The notes: generated by a model not told the origin, from the letters alone. A stretch of 45,371 bases of DNA from Acidimicrobiaceae bacterium (GCA_027315315.1 DAHUYG010000020.1:1-45371), one strand, 5' to 3'. Shown: positions 31,518-39,885, numbered from the stretch's first letter. Numbers and translations are program-made.

Positions 31518-32822
31518 ATGAGCATGAGCACCGTCCCGACGGCCCCATCGGCCCCGCACCCCCCGACCCCCGAGGCCGTCCATCTCTCGTCGGTCGTCCG
31601 GCGACCGCTCGTGAGCGGCACCGGGGAGCGCTTGGGCAAGATCGAGGACCTCGTCGTGCGGGTCGGCGAGAGCCCGCATCCCCCGATCGTCGGCGCCGTG
31701 GTGCAGATCGGCGATCGCGACCTCTTCGTGCCGATCGACCGCCTGGCGGGACTGGGTGAGTCGTCGGTTCGCCTGGTCGGCGAGAGCCTGGACCTCCGGC
31801 GCTTCGAGCGCCGGCCCCGCGAGCTGCTGTTGGCCCGGGACCTCCTCCCCCGCCACCTGATCAACCTGGTCGGTGGGCGCCTGATCCGGGCCAAGGAGAT
31901 CGAGCTCGCGCTGATCGGTGGGACCTGGGAGGTGATCGGCGTCGACCCGGCGACCGGCGCGATCCTCCCGCGCCTATTGCCGGCGCGCTGGCGGCGCCGG
32001 GACCGTGGTTCGGTGATCGACTTCTCGGCCATCGAGCCCTTCGTCTCGCACGTCCCGACCGCCCGGCTCCGCATCCCCTACCGCAAGCTGGCCCGGCTGC
32101 ACCCGGCGCAGATCGCCGACCTGGTCGAGGCGGCCTCCCACGAGGAGGGCGAGGAGATCATCGAGGCCGTCGGGGCGAACCGGGAGCTCGAGGCCGACGT
32201 CTTCGAGGAGCTCGACCCCGAGCACCAAGTCGAGTTCCTGGAGAACCGCTCGGACGCGCAGGCGGCCCGCGTGCTCGCCGGCATGGCGCCCGACGACGCG
32301 GCCGACCTCATCATGGAGCTCGACCAGGAGCGCCGGCTCCCGATCCTGAACCTCCTCGCGGCGCCGCTCCAGGCCAAGATCCGCTCGCTGCTCAACTACA
32401 ACCCCGAGACCGCCGGTGGCCTGATGTCGCCGGACCTCCTCGTCCTGGCGAGCACCGCCACGGTCGCCGACGCGCTCGATGCGCTCCGTCAGAGCACCGC
32501 GCCAGACGAGGCGTTGGGCGTGGTCTTCGTTCGCAACGAGGAGGGGGTGGTGGCGGGCGTGGCCCCGTTGCTTGCCCTGCTGCGCGCCGACCCCGGAGCG
32601 CCGATCGGCTCGGTCGCCAAGGAGGGCGTCGCCCACGTGCACGCGGACTGGGATCTCGACGCCGTCGTCCGAAAGATGTCGGATTACAATCTCACGGTCG
32701 CTCCGGTCCTCGACCAGGAGCATCGTGACGTGCTCGGCGTCGTCACCGTCGACGACGTGCTGGAGCTGCTGTTGCCCTCCGGTTGGCGCCGGGACTACGG
32801 ACCCGCCGCCGCCGAGGCCTGA
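31518..32822 (+). CDS. Soluble PRC-barrel-like / MgtE_N / CBS-pair protein (probable Mg2+ sensor)
   Basis: 434 residues from ATG 31518. Two N-terminal PRC-barrel-like units are visible: RPLVSGTGERLGKIEDLVVR (about 29-48) and NLVGGRLIRAKEIELALIGG (about 116-135). Then comes the MgtE N-domain superhelix (KLARLHPAQIADLVEAASHE, VFEELDPEHQVEFL, LAGMAPDDAADLIMEL). NYNPETAGGLMS leads into a CBS pair ending VAPVLDQEHRDVLGVVTVDD. In MgtE these domains bind Mg2+ and gate the channel. Here the five-helix channel domain is absent and no membrane helix is present. The next gene is an NRAMP-type carrier, so this is plausibly its detached regulator. Confidence 0.85.
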   Translation: MSMSTVPTAPSAPHPPTPEAVHLSSVVRRPLVSGTGERLGKIEDLVVRVGESPHPPIVGAVVQIGDRDLFVPIDRLAGLGESSVRLVGESLDLRRFERRPRELLLARDLLPRHLINLVGGRLIRAKEIELALIGGTWEVIGVDPATGAILPRLLPARWRRRDRGSVIDFSAIEPFVSHVPTARLRIPYRKLARLHPAQIADLVEAASHEEGEEIIEAVGANRELEADVFEELDPEHQVEFLENRSDAQAARVLAGMAPDDAADLIMELDQERRLPILNLLAAPLQAKIRSLLNYNPETAGGLMSPDLLVLASTATVADALDALRQSTAPDEALGVVFVRNEEGVVAGVAPLLALLRADPGAPIGSVAKEGVAHVHADWDLDAVVRKMSDYNLTVAPVLDQEHRDVLGVVTVDDVLELLLPSGWRRDYGPAAAEA

Positions 32823-32892
32823 AGGTTTTGTAGAGGGAGCGAGCGCTGAGAACACGAGATCGGGTCCCAAGACCGGCGACGCGCCCGGTCGT

Positions 32893-32936
32893 CGCGTTCA
32901 GACGGAGGTGACGCGGCCCACCTCCGTCTGAACGCG
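32893..32936. terminator. Perfect 18-bp inverted repeat between the sensor and carrier genes
   Basis: CGCGTTCAGACGGAGGTG (32893-32910), an 8-nt loop, then the exact complement (32919-32936). No T-run follows. It may terminate the MgtE_N-CBS transcript, attenuate read-through into the carrier gene, or be an RNA switch; the right arm ends 49 bases before the carrier start. Confidence 0.55.
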
Positions 32937-32985
32937 AGGGGCGTGCGCGTCGAGTCGTGCCCGTCAACGCGTGAGGAGGTGAGCA

Positions 32986-34632
32986 TTGACAGAGTCCGTC
33001 CGCGATGACGACCGTCCGACCGCGCCCGGCGACGAACGCCCGGCCGCAGTCCTCGACGAGGCCCACCTCGGAGACATCCAGGGCGCCTTCGGCACGATCC
33101 GCCAGCACGACCAGTCCGAGCGCCGGACCTGGGGCGCGCGGCTGCTGGTGTTGCTCGCGATCATCGGCCCCGGCCTGGTCGTGATGATCGGGGACAACGA
33201 CGCCGGCGGCGTCTCGACCTACGCGCAGGCCGGGCAGAACTTCGGCCTCAGCCTCCTCTGGACCCTGCCGCTGCTCATCCCGGTGCTGGTGGTCAACCAG
33301 GAGATGGTGGTCCGCCTCGGGGCGGTGACCGGCGTCGGACATGCCCGGCTCATCAACGAACGCTTCGGCCGCTTCTGGGGTGCCTTCTCGGTCGGCGACC
33401 TGTTCATCTTGAACTTCCTCACCATCGCCACCGAGTTCATCGGCGTGTCACTCGCCCTCGGCTACCTCGGGGTGAGCAAGTACATCTCGGTGCCCATCGC
33501 CGGGGTGGCCCTGATCGCGATGACCGCCACCGGCAGCTTCCGGCGCTGGGAGCGGTTCATGTTCGTGTTCATCGTCGCCAACTTCTTGGTGATCCCCCTC
33601 GCCGTCTATCGGCACCCATCGGCCGCGCCGTTCTGGCACGGGTTGGTGGTGCCGGGCGTGCAGGGCGGGTTCAACTCGACCTCGGTGCTCCTGATCATCG
33701 CCATCGTGGGCACCACCGTCGCTCCGTGGCAGTTGTTCTTCCAGCAGTCGAACATCATCGACAAGCGCATCACCCCTCGCTGGATCAACTACGAACGCAC
33801 CGACACCGTCCTCGGCTCGCTCGTCACCGTCTTCGCGGCCGCGCTCCTGATCGCCATCAGCGCCGCGGCCTTCTCCCACACCTCGCTCGCCGGGCACTTC
33901 ACCGACGCCGGGGGGGTCGCCCGGGGGCTCGGCCACTACGTCAGCCACACGGCCGGGGTCCTCTTCGCGGTGATCCTGCTGAACGCATCGATCATCGGTG
34001 CGGCGTCGGTGACGCTTTCCACTTCCTACGCGTTCGGCGACGTCTTCGGCACGCGCCACTCGCTGCACCGGGGCTGGCGCGACGCCAAGTTCTTCTACGG
34101 CACCTTCACCGGCATCGTCGTCCTCGCCGCCGCCATCGTGCTCATCCCCGGCGCACCCCTGGGTGTGATCACGACCGCCGTGCAGGCGCTCGCCGGGGTG
34201 CTCCTGCCGAGCGCGACGGTGTTCCTCCTGCTGCTCTGCAACGACCGGGAGGTCCTCGGCCCCTGGGTCAACCGCCTGTGGCTCAACGTGGTGGCCTTCG
34301 TGATCGTCTCGGTGCTGCTCATGATGTCGCTGGTCCTCATGGTCACGACCGTGTTCTCTTCGATCGACGTCCGGAACCTCGCGCTCGTGCTCGGCGCGAT
34401 CCTCGGCGTCACCTACCTCGGCGGTCTGGTGTGGGTGCTGACCAAGGGGCGGCACGCCGCCACGCGCACCCCGGGGGACCGGGTCAACCGGGAGCACTGG
34501 CGCATGCCCCAGTTGAGCCTGCTCAACCGGCCCAAGTGGTCGCGCGGCCGGTTGATCGGCATGTACGCGCTGCGGGTCTACCTGGTGCTGGCGGCGCTCC
34601 TGCTCCTCGTGAAGGCGATCCGGTTGGGTTAG
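32986..34632 (+). CDS. NRAMP-superfamily cation transporter lacking the transition-metal signature (possibly Mg2+)
   Basis: 548 residues, about 11-12 hydrophobic helices. The start is TTG 32986, fixed by a strong GAGGAGGTGA ribosome-binding site. A charged tail of about 50 residues precedes TM1 (GPGLVVMIGDNDAGGVST). The NRAMP DPGN motif reads D72-A-G-G75, keeping Asp but losing Asn. In TM6 the A..MPH motif reads T243-T-V-A246-P-W248, so the soft-metal-binding Met is Ala and the proton-path His is Trp. NRAMPs with that Met replaced were reported to move Mg2+ (NRMT group). The adjacent MgtE_N-CBS gene supports Mg2+. A Mn2+/Fe2+ MntH assignment is unlikely. Confidence 0.85.
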   Translation: MTESVRDDDRPTAPGDERPAAVLDEAHLGDIQGAFGTIRQHDQSERRTWGARLLVLLAIIGPGLVVMIGDNDAGGVSTYAQAGQNFGLSLLWTLPLLIPVLVVNQEMVVRLGAVTGVGHARLINERFGRFWGAFSVGDLFILNFLTIATEFIGVSLALGYLGVSKYISVPIAGVALIAMTATGSFRRWERFMFVFIVANFLVIPLAVYRHPSAAPFWHGLVVPGVQGGFNSTSVLLIIAIVGTTVAPWQLFFQQSNIIDKRITPRWINYERTDTVLGSLVTVFAAALLIAISAAAFSHTSLAGHFTDAGGVARGLGHYVSHTAGVLFAVILLNASIIGAASVTLSTSYAFGDVFGTRHSLHRGWRDAKFFYGTFTGIVVLAAAIVLIPGAPLGVITTAVQALAGVLLPSATVFLLLLCNDREVLGPWVNRLWLNVVAFVIVSVLLMMSLVLMVTTVFSSIDVRNLALVLGAILGVTYLGGLVWVLTKGRHAATRTPGDRVNREHWRMPQLSLLNRPKWSRGRLIGMYALRVYLVLAALLLLVKAIRLG

Positions 34633-34652
34633 GGGCGGCCGCGCTCCCCCTG

Positions 34653-34658
34653 TAGCGT
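34653..34658 (+). promoter_or_regulatory. -10-like hexamer TAGCGT before the acyl-CoA dehydrogenase
   Basis: TAGCGT lies 6 nt before the ATG at 34665. Confidence 0.5.
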
Positions 34659-34664
34659 GAGCGG

Positions 34665-36422
34665 ATGCTCGCCGACTACGCCGAATACGACCAGGCGATC
34701 GGGCTGGACTGGTACGCGCTCGATCCCAACCTGGGCTTTCTGCTCGACCGCTACCTGCCCGAGGACGAGGTCCGGAAGTTCGCCGAGGAGCACGTCGCCG
34801 AGTACGGGGAGCTCGTCGGCAAGACCCTCGCAGCGCGCGCCGAGGTGACCGACGCGCACGGGCCGATGCTCAACCGCTACGACCGGTGGGGCTACGACGT
34901 GGGCGAGGTCCAGCACCACCCGGCCTGGGTCGCCAACAAGGCCGATCTCGTGCGCACCGGGTTCGTCGGGCTGGAGGCCCACGCAGGGCGCAGCGTCCCG
35001 GCGGTCGTGACCGCGGCTCGCTCCTATCTGCTCAGCCAGTGCGAGACCGCCGCCTACTGCGCGCTCGGGATGACGAGCGGCGCCGCCGACATCGTCGAGC
35101 GCCACGCCCCCGAATCGATCCGCGACCTCTACCTCACCCGGCTGCACAGCCTCGACCCCGACGTGGCGTGGGAGGGTGGGATGTTCCTCAGCGAGCGCCA
35201 GGGCGGGAGCGACGTCGGCGCCAACACCACCCGGGCCGTCCCCGACGGCGGCGAGTGGCTCCTCTTCGGGGACAAGCACTTCTGCTCGAACGTCGACGCC
35301 GACGTCTTCATCGTGCTGGCCAGGCCCGAGGGGGCCCCCGAGGGGACGCGCGGGCTCGCCACCTTCATCGTCCCGAGCCGCCAGGAGGACGGCTCGCCCA
35401 ACGGCTTCCGCATCAAGCGGCTGAAGCCCAAGCTCGGCACCGTCGGCGTGCCGACCGGCGAGGTCACCCTCGAGGGCGCCCGCGCCTGGCTCGCCGGGGG
35501 CCGCGACGAGGCCCCCGGCGAGTCGGCGGCGCGCGACGGACGGGGCATCAACCGGATGATGGAGATGGTGAACTCGAGCCGCTTCGGGGTGGCGCTCATG
35601 GGGCTCGGCATCCACCGGCGCTCCTTCCTCGAGGCCGCGATCTATGCCGCCCGGCGGACCCAGTGGGGCCAGCGCATCGACCGCTACCCGCTCGTTCGAG
35701 AGACGCTCGTCGACCTCCTCGTCGACCTGGAGGCGGGCCTGTCGATCACCTTCGAGTGCGCCGGGGCCATGCGAGGCGCCACCGACCTCGAAGAGGCGAG
35801 GCTCGTCCGCCGGATCCTGATCCCGCTGGCCAAGATGCGGGCGACGAGGGTCGCGCTGCGGGCGGCATCCGACGCCCTCGAGGTGTTCGGCGGCAACGGC
35901 TACATGCACGACTGGCCGATCGCCCGCCAGCTACGCGACGCGCAGTGCCACACGATCTGGGAGGGGACCGAGAACATCCTCGCCATCGACGTGCGGCGCT
36001 CGATCCGGGGCGAAGGGGCCCACCTCGCGCTCGGCAACAGGATCGACCGGGCGCTCGAGGCGGCGTCGGGCCATCGGGTGCTCGCCGGTGCCCTCGATGT
36101 CGTGGCGAGGACCCGTCGCGAGGCCTGGGGAGCGATCGACGTCCTCGCCGGTGCCCCGGAGGACGAGGCGCTCCTCAAATCGCGCCGCATGGCCGAGCTG
36201 CTCGCCGACACCGCCGAGGCGGCGCTCCTCTTGGAGGAGGCGGCGTGGTCGCTCGAGCGCGAGGCCGATGGCAGGAAGGCGGCGGTCGCCGGGCGGTTCG
36301 TGCGGCGGAGGCTCGCCGACGCGCCGCTGCGCGGCCTGCTCGTCGAGGACCGGGTGGTGCTCGACCACTTCGAGCCGTTGATCCGCTACGGGGCCATCGA
36401 CCCCGGCGTGCTGGCCGCCTAG
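34665..36422 (+). CDS. Acyl-CoA dehydrogenase, AidB-like long form
   Basis: 585 residues. The central acyl-CoA dehydrogenase fold has GMTSGAADIVERHAPE, FLSERQGGSDVGANTTRAV (FAD/substrate motif) and GDKHFCSNVDAD. FGGNGYMHDWPIARQLRDAQ and IWEGTENILAIDVRRS are the C-terminal helical-domain signatures. The long N-terminal helical extension and extra C-terminal ~120 residues resemble AidB or long acyl-CoA dehydrogenases. It oxidises an acyl-CoA with FAD, passing electrons to ETF; chain length unknown. It is leaderless by the TAGCGT box and overlaps the convergent NifU-like gene by 4 bases at the stops. Confidence 0.9.
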   Translation: MLADYAEYDQAIGLDWYALDPNLGFLLDRYLPEDEVRKFAEEHVAEYGELVGKTLAARAEVTDAHGPMLNRYDRWGYDVGEVQHHPAWVANKADLVRTGFVGLEAHAGRSVPAVVTAARSYLLSQCETAAYCALGMTSGAADIVERHAPESIRDLYLTRLHSLDPDVAWEGGMFLSERQGGSDVGANTTRAVPDGGEWLLFGDKHFCSNVDADVFIVLARPEGAPEGTRGLATFIVPSRQEDGSPNGFRIKRLKPKLGTVGVPTGEVTLEGARAWLAGGRDEAPGESAARDGRGINRMMEMVNSSRFGVALMGLGIHRRSFLEAAIYAARRTQWGQRIDRYPLVRETLVDLLVDLEAGLSITFECAGAMRGATDLEEARLVRRILIPLAKMRATRVALRAASDALEVFGGNGYMHDWPIARQLRDAQCHTIWEGTENILAIDVRRSIRGEGAHLALGNRIDRALEAASGHRVLAGALDVVARTRREAWGAIDVLAGAPEDEALLKSRRMAELLADTAEAALLLEEAAWSLEREADGRKAAVAGRFVRRRLADAPLRGLLVEDRVVLDHFEPLIRYGAIDPGVLAA

Positions 36423-36853
36423 AAGCGGGGCACGTAGGCGCCGCGCCCGAGGGCGGCGCTCTCGTAGTCGTCCATCGACTCGTCGAGGTCGCCGATCACC
36501 TCGGTCACCCACTCGAGGCGGTCCCGCAGGATCCGCTCGACGCCGCCCTGCAGGGTGGCCGAGCTGATCGCGCACGAGCTGCACGCTCCGGCCAGCTGGA
36601 CCTCGACCACGCCCGTCTCCACGTCGGCGCCTACGAGGATCAGGTCGCCGCCGTCGGACTGGACGGCCGGGCGCATCAGATCGATGAGGGCCTGGAGCTC
36701 CCCGAGGCGCTTGGCGCGCGCCGCCTCGTCCAGGGGTGCCTGCTCAGCCGGGTTGGTCGCCTCGTCCACCGGTCCACGCTCCTCTGCGGCATCGGGGTGG
36801 GCCGCGACCTCCATTGTGCCGTGGCTCGGCATCGGGCCGCGCGGCTCACCCAT
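36419..36853 (-). CDS. NifU C-terminal-domain (Nfu-type) Fe-S scaffold protein
   Basis: 144 residues. The Nfu domain covers residues ~50-125: ALIDLMRPAVQSDGGDLILV, then GVVEVQLAGACSSCAISSAT with the CxxC cluster-binding motif, and LQGGVERILRDRL. It assembles or transfers Fe-S clusters to client enzymes. The N-terminal ~45 residues are an Ala/Pro/Glu-rich tail. It overlaps the AhpD-like stop by 8 bases, so these two share a transcript. Confidence 0.93.
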   Translation of the reverse strand: MGEPRGPMPSHGTMEVAAHPDAAEERGPVDEATNPAEQAPLDEAARAKRLGELQALIDLMRPAVQSDGGDLILVGADVETGVVEVQLAGACSSCAISSATLQGGVERILRDRLEWVTEVIGDLDESMDDYESAALGRGAYVPRF

Positions 36854-37187
36854 CGGCGAACTCGTGGAAGGCGCTCAGGGCCCGGGGTCCCCAGACGGTC
36901 GCCGGGCCGCCGTTCATGAGCACGGCCACGCCCACCATCTCGGCGACCTCGGCGGCTGTGGCGCCGCGACGGGCGGCACCCCGGGCGTGGCTGGCGACGC
37001 AGCCGTCGCACTCCCTGGTGATCGCGATCGCCAGCGCGATCAGCTCCTTCACCTTGGCCGAGAGCTCCCCCTCGCCCATGGCGGCTCGGTGCATCTCGGT
37101 GTACCCCGACACCACGCCGGGAACGGACTCCTGGAGCTCTCGGTACGGAGCCCGCAGCTCGTCTAGGACCTCGTGGTAATGCGCCAT
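36846..37187 (-). CDS. Carboxymuconolactone decarboxylase/AhpD-family protein
   Basis: 113 residues from ATG 37185-37187, preceded by AAAGGAGG, a near-perfect ribosome-binding site. The AhpD core KVKELIALAIAITRECDGCVASHARGA carries C-x2-C-x2-H, the redox pair of alkylhydroperoxidase AhpD. ATAAEVAEMVGVAVLMNGGP completes the small helical domain. The family includes peroxide-reducing enzymes and decarboxylases; the CxxC favours thiol-based peroxidase. Cotranscription with the Fe-S protein suggests oxidative stress (inference). Confidence 0.92.
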   Translation of the reverse strand: MAHYHEVLDELRAPYRELQESVPGVVSGYTEMHRAAMGEGELSAKVKELIALAIAITRECDGCVASHARGAARRGATAAEVAEMVGVAVLMNGGPATVWGPRALSAFHEFADG

Positions 37188-37245
37188 CGGGCCTCCTTTG
37201 TCGCGACGCGACCAGTGTGCCCGAGCCCACGACGGGCTGCAGCGG

Positions 37246-37884
37246 TCAGCCCTCGGGCGACGGCCCCTTGGCCCGGACGTCCTCGACGTGCGCGAACGCC
37301 TCGCGCAGCTCGGAGATCCAGGTCTCCTCGTTCTTGGCCACGAGCCGGACGCACCACCCGAGCGCATCGCTCCGGCTCCTGGCCACCCCGGCATCGATGA
37401 GCGTGTCGAGCACGTGGCGCTCGGGCATCCGCAGGCGGGTCATGACCGGCACGCTCGCCGAGGTGAAGACCTCGAGCGAGTCGCCGCAGCGGGCGCCCCA
37501 CGAGACGACCTTGTTGAACTCCTGCTCGGCCTCCTGGGCGATGCGGACCCGCTGGTCTCTCGTGTCCTCGCGATGTCCGCCGATGCGGGCCGACTCGGCG
37601 GTCGCCCGGTCCTCGGCGGAGGCTCCCGCCGGCAGCTCGACCGCCCCCAGCCGCCCGACGATCAGGATCTCGTCGGCATCGATCGAGACCTGGGGAGCCT
37701 CGATGAACCACCCGCTCGGCAGCCGCCCGAGCACCCACGCGGTGATCCGGGCCCGCTGCTCGCCGGTCGGACGCTCCTCGGCGCGCCGGCCTCGGCCGCG
37801 CCGGGGTCCGCCCGGACCCCAGGGCCCCGGGCCCATCCGGCCGCCCCGCCGTCCGCGGGGCCAGTTCATTGGGTCAAATACCAT
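37246..37884 (-). CDS. Uncharacterised protein with Gly/Pro/Arg-rich N-terminus and possible RHH-like C-terminus
   Basis: 212 residues from ATG 37882-37884 (or ATG 37867-37869, five codons shorter). The N-terminus is Gly/Pro/Arg-rich (MGPGPWGPGGPRRGRGRR). A middle part has LGRLPSGWFIEAPQVSIDAD and ILIVGRLGAVELP. The C-terminus LRMPERHVLDTLIDAGVARSRSDALGWCVRLVAKNEETW resembles a strand-helix-helix module with RSRSDAL, as in ribbon-helix-helix DNA binders. I recall similar C-termini in actinobacterial hypothetical proteins but no function. Tandem ATGTAAT boxes directly upstream might be its own operator. Confidence 0.65.
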   Translation of the reverse strand: MVFDPMNWPRGRRGGRMGPGPWGPGGPRRGRGRRAEERPTGEQRARITAWVLGRLPSGWFIEAPQVSIDADEILIVGRLGAVELPAGASAEDRATAESARIGGHREDTRDQRVRIAQEAEQEFNKVVSWGARCGDSLEVFTSASVPVMTRLRMPERHVLDTLIDAGVARSRSDALGWCVRLVAKNEETWISELREAFAHVEDVRAKGPSPEG

Positions 37885-37918
37885 GATTACATCATTACAT
37901 TGAAACGAATAGGCGTCA
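37885..37918. promoter_or_regulatory. AT-rich divergent control region with tandem ATGTAAT boxes
   Basis: The only strongly AT-rich stretch in the neighbourhood. On the minus strand it contains ATGTAATGATGTAATC, two ATGTAAT boxes 8 nt apart, immediately before the ATG at 37884. It also lies upstream of the divergent TIGR01777 gene at 37919. Spacing suits cooperative binding of small dimers such as RHH repressors. AATAGGCG near 37908 could be a -10 for the rightward gene. Confidence 0.4.
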
Positions 37919-39292
37919 ATGCCGCGCACGGGTAAGGCTGGGACCGTGGCCATCGAGCAGACGAGCGTGGTGGCGGCGCCGATCTCCGAGGTCTTCGCCT
38001 GGCACGAGCGCCCGGGGGCCATCCGGCGGCTCCTCCCGCCGTGGCAACCCATCTCGGTCCTCCAAGAGGCCTCCTCCCTCGACGGCGGGCGCGCCGTCCT
38101 TCGGCTGCCGATGGGGCTGCGCTGGGTCGCAGAGCACTCCGGGTACGAACCACCCCACCGTTTCGTCGACCGCCTGGTCTCGCTGCCGCTCCCGTGGCGC
38201 CACGAACACCGCTTCGAGGAGGAGGACGAGGCGACGCGGGTCACCGACGTCGTGAGCACGCCGGTCCCCGCCGGGGTGCTCCGCCCGACCTTCACCTATC
38301 GCCACGAACAGCTCGCGGCCGACCTGGCCGTCCACCGCGAGATGGCGGCCCTCGCCCCGGAGCCCCTCACCGTGGCGATGACCGGGGCGAGCGGACTCAT
38401 CGGCACCGCGCTCGGGTCCCTCCTCACCACGGGGGGCCATCGGGTCATCCGGCTCGTGCGCCGAGCGCCCTCCTCCCCCGACGAGCGGCACTGGGACCCG
38501 GCGGCACCGGCGCCATCGACGTTCGCGGACGTCGACGCCGTGGTACACCTGGCCGGCGAGTCGATCGGGGGGCGCTTCACCGACGAGCACAAGCGCCGGA
38601 TTCGCGAGAGCCGGGTCGGCCCGACGACCCGGCTGTCGGAGTGCATCGCCGGGCTCGAGGGAGGTCCTCGCGTGCTCGTGAGCGCCTCGGCGATCGGCCG
38701 TTACGGCGCCGAGCGCGGGGACGAGCTGCTCGACGAGTCGAGCGAGCCCGGCACCGACTTCCTGGCGCGGCTCGTCACCGACTGGGAGGCCGCCACCGCC
38801 CCGGCGCAGGACGCCGGGGTGCGGGTCGTGCACGTGCGCACGGGCATCGTCCAATCCCCGCGCGGTGGCCCGCTCCGCCTCCAGCTCCCGCTCTATCGAG
38901 CCGGACTCGGTGGCCGACTCGGCGACGGTTCGGCGTGGCTGTCGTGGATCGACGTCGACGACGTCACCGACATCTGCTACCGGGCGATCGTCGATGGTCG
39001 GGTATCGGGTCCGCTCAACGCAGTGGCGCCCCATCCGGTGACGAGCTCCGACTACGCGGAGACGCTCGGGCGGGTGCTCCGCCGGCCGGCCGTGGTGCCG
39101 GTGCCGGCCCTCGGGCCGAGACTCCTTCTCGGCTCCGAGGGGGCCCGGGAGCTGGCCCTCGCGAGCCAGCGGGTCGCGCCCCGTCGTCTCGAGGAGCTCG
39201 GCCACCGCTTCCGGCGCCCCACCCTCGAGGCCTGCCTGGCCACCCAGCTCGGCCGCCGGGGACCGGGGACCGATCCTGGGGGCCCCCGGTAG
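37919..39292 (+). CDS. TIGR01777-family epimerase/oxidoreductase with N-terminal SRPBCC domain
   Basis: 457 residues from ATG 37919; GTG at 37946 would also work. Residues ~12-150 form an SRPBCC/START-like domain (VVAAPISEVFAWHERPGAIR, RFVDRLVSLPLPWRHEHRFE). Residues ~155-450 are an extended-SDR epimerase: TVAMTGASGLIGTALGSLL for NAD(P), VDAVVHLAGESIGGRF, VSASAIGRYGAERGDELLDE, and the DUF1731-like C-terminus LLGSEGARELALASQRVAPR. The family includes SulA/YfcH-like proteins of unclear role. The fused SRPBCC domain suggests binding of a hydrophobic ligand. A divergent AT-rich region precedes it. Confidence 0.92.
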   Translation: MPRTGKAGTVAIEQTSVVAAPISEVFAWHERPGAIRRLLPPWQPISVLQEASSLDGGRAVLRLPMGLRWVAEHSGYEPPHRFVDRLVSLPLPWRHEHRFEEEDEATRVTDVVSTPVPAGVLRPTFTYRHEQLAADLAVHREMAALAPEPLTVAMTGASGLIGTALGSLLTTGGHRVIRLVRRAPSSPDERHWDPAAPAPSTFADVDAVVHLAGESIGGRFTDEHKRRIRESRVGPTTRLSECIAGLEGGPRVLVSASAIGRYGAERGDELLDESSEPGTDFLARLVTDWEAATAPAQDAGVRVVHVRTGIVQSPRGGPLRLQLPLYRAGLGGRLGDGSAWLSWIDVDDVTDICYRAIVDGRVSGPLNAVAPHPVTSSDYAETLGRVLRRPAVVPVPALGPRLLLGSEGARELALASQRVAPRRLEELGHRFRRPTLEACLATQLGRRGPGTDPGGPR

Positions 39293-39295
39293 GCT
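39290..39295 (+). promoter_or_regulatory. -10-like hexamer TAGGCT before the VOC gene
   Basis: TAGGCT overlaps the upstream stop codon (TAG 39290-39292) and lies 7 nt before the ATG at 39303. Confidence 0.45.
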
Positions 39296-39302
39296 CTCGA
39301 AC

Positions 39303-39881
39303 ATGGAGACCGACGCGACGCACGACGCCAACGAGGAGGCTCCGAGGTGGCGCGGCATCAACCACCTCGCGCTCGTCACCAACGATATGGACGCGACGGT
39401 GCGCTTCTACCACGGGGTGCTTGGAGCGCGGCTCGTCGCCGACCTCGCCGCACCGGGTCACTTCCGGCACTACTTCTTCGAGCTCGGCGCCGAGAACACC
39501 ATCGCCTTCTTCGAGTACACGAACCACCCGGTCGAGTCGTTTGCCAAACCCGCCGGCGTCCCCGACGCCCGGGCGATCCAGTTCGACCACGTGTCGTTCA
39601 ACCTGCCCGACGAAGACGCACTGCTCGCGCTTCGCGGCCGGCTGAAGGCGGCCGGCTCCGAGGTCACCGACGTGGTCGATCACGGGTTCCTGCGCTCGGT
39701 GTACTTCACCGATCCCAACGGGATCGCGCTCGAGGCCTCTTGGTGGGTCGTGGATCCGACCGGGCGCCCGGCGGACTACGCGGACGAGGGTCTGTTCTCG
39801 GACCCGGACCCGGTTCCGGCCGTGGTGGAGCTACGCCGCGACGGAAGGCTCGCCTCGATGCCGAGGACGCAGCTGGCCTGA
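39303..39881 (+). CDS. VOC (glyoxalase/bleomycin-resistance) superfamily protein
   Basis: 192 residues. Two beta-alpha-beta-beta-beta units: INHLALVTNDMDATVRFYHG (metal His near residue 21) with TIAFFEY, and IQFDHVSFNLPDEDALLALR with SVYFTDPNGIALEASWW (metal Glu). These features fit a small metalloenzyme such as a glyoxalase, dioxygenase or ring-fission enzyme. The C-terminal ~45 residues are an extra tail (PDPVPAVVELRRDGRLASM). Substrate unknown. It begins 10 bases after the TIGR01777 gene and may be co-regulated with it. Confidence 0.9.
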   Translation: METDATHDANEEAPRWRGINHLALVTNDMDATVRFYHGVLGARLVADLAAPGHFRHYFFELGAENTIAFFEYTNHPVESFAKPAGVPDARAIQFDHVSFNLPDEDALLALRGRLKAAGSEVTDVVDHGFLRSVYFTDPNGIALEASWWVVDPTGRPADYADEGLFSDPDPVPAVVELRRDGRLASMPRTQLA

Positions 39882-39885
39882 GCAC

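Noticed and set aside
32986..34632. Naming the carrier MntH (Mn2+/Fe2+)
   Set aside because: The DPGN and MPH signatures that justify that name are changed, so the substrate is left open with Mg2+ favoured.
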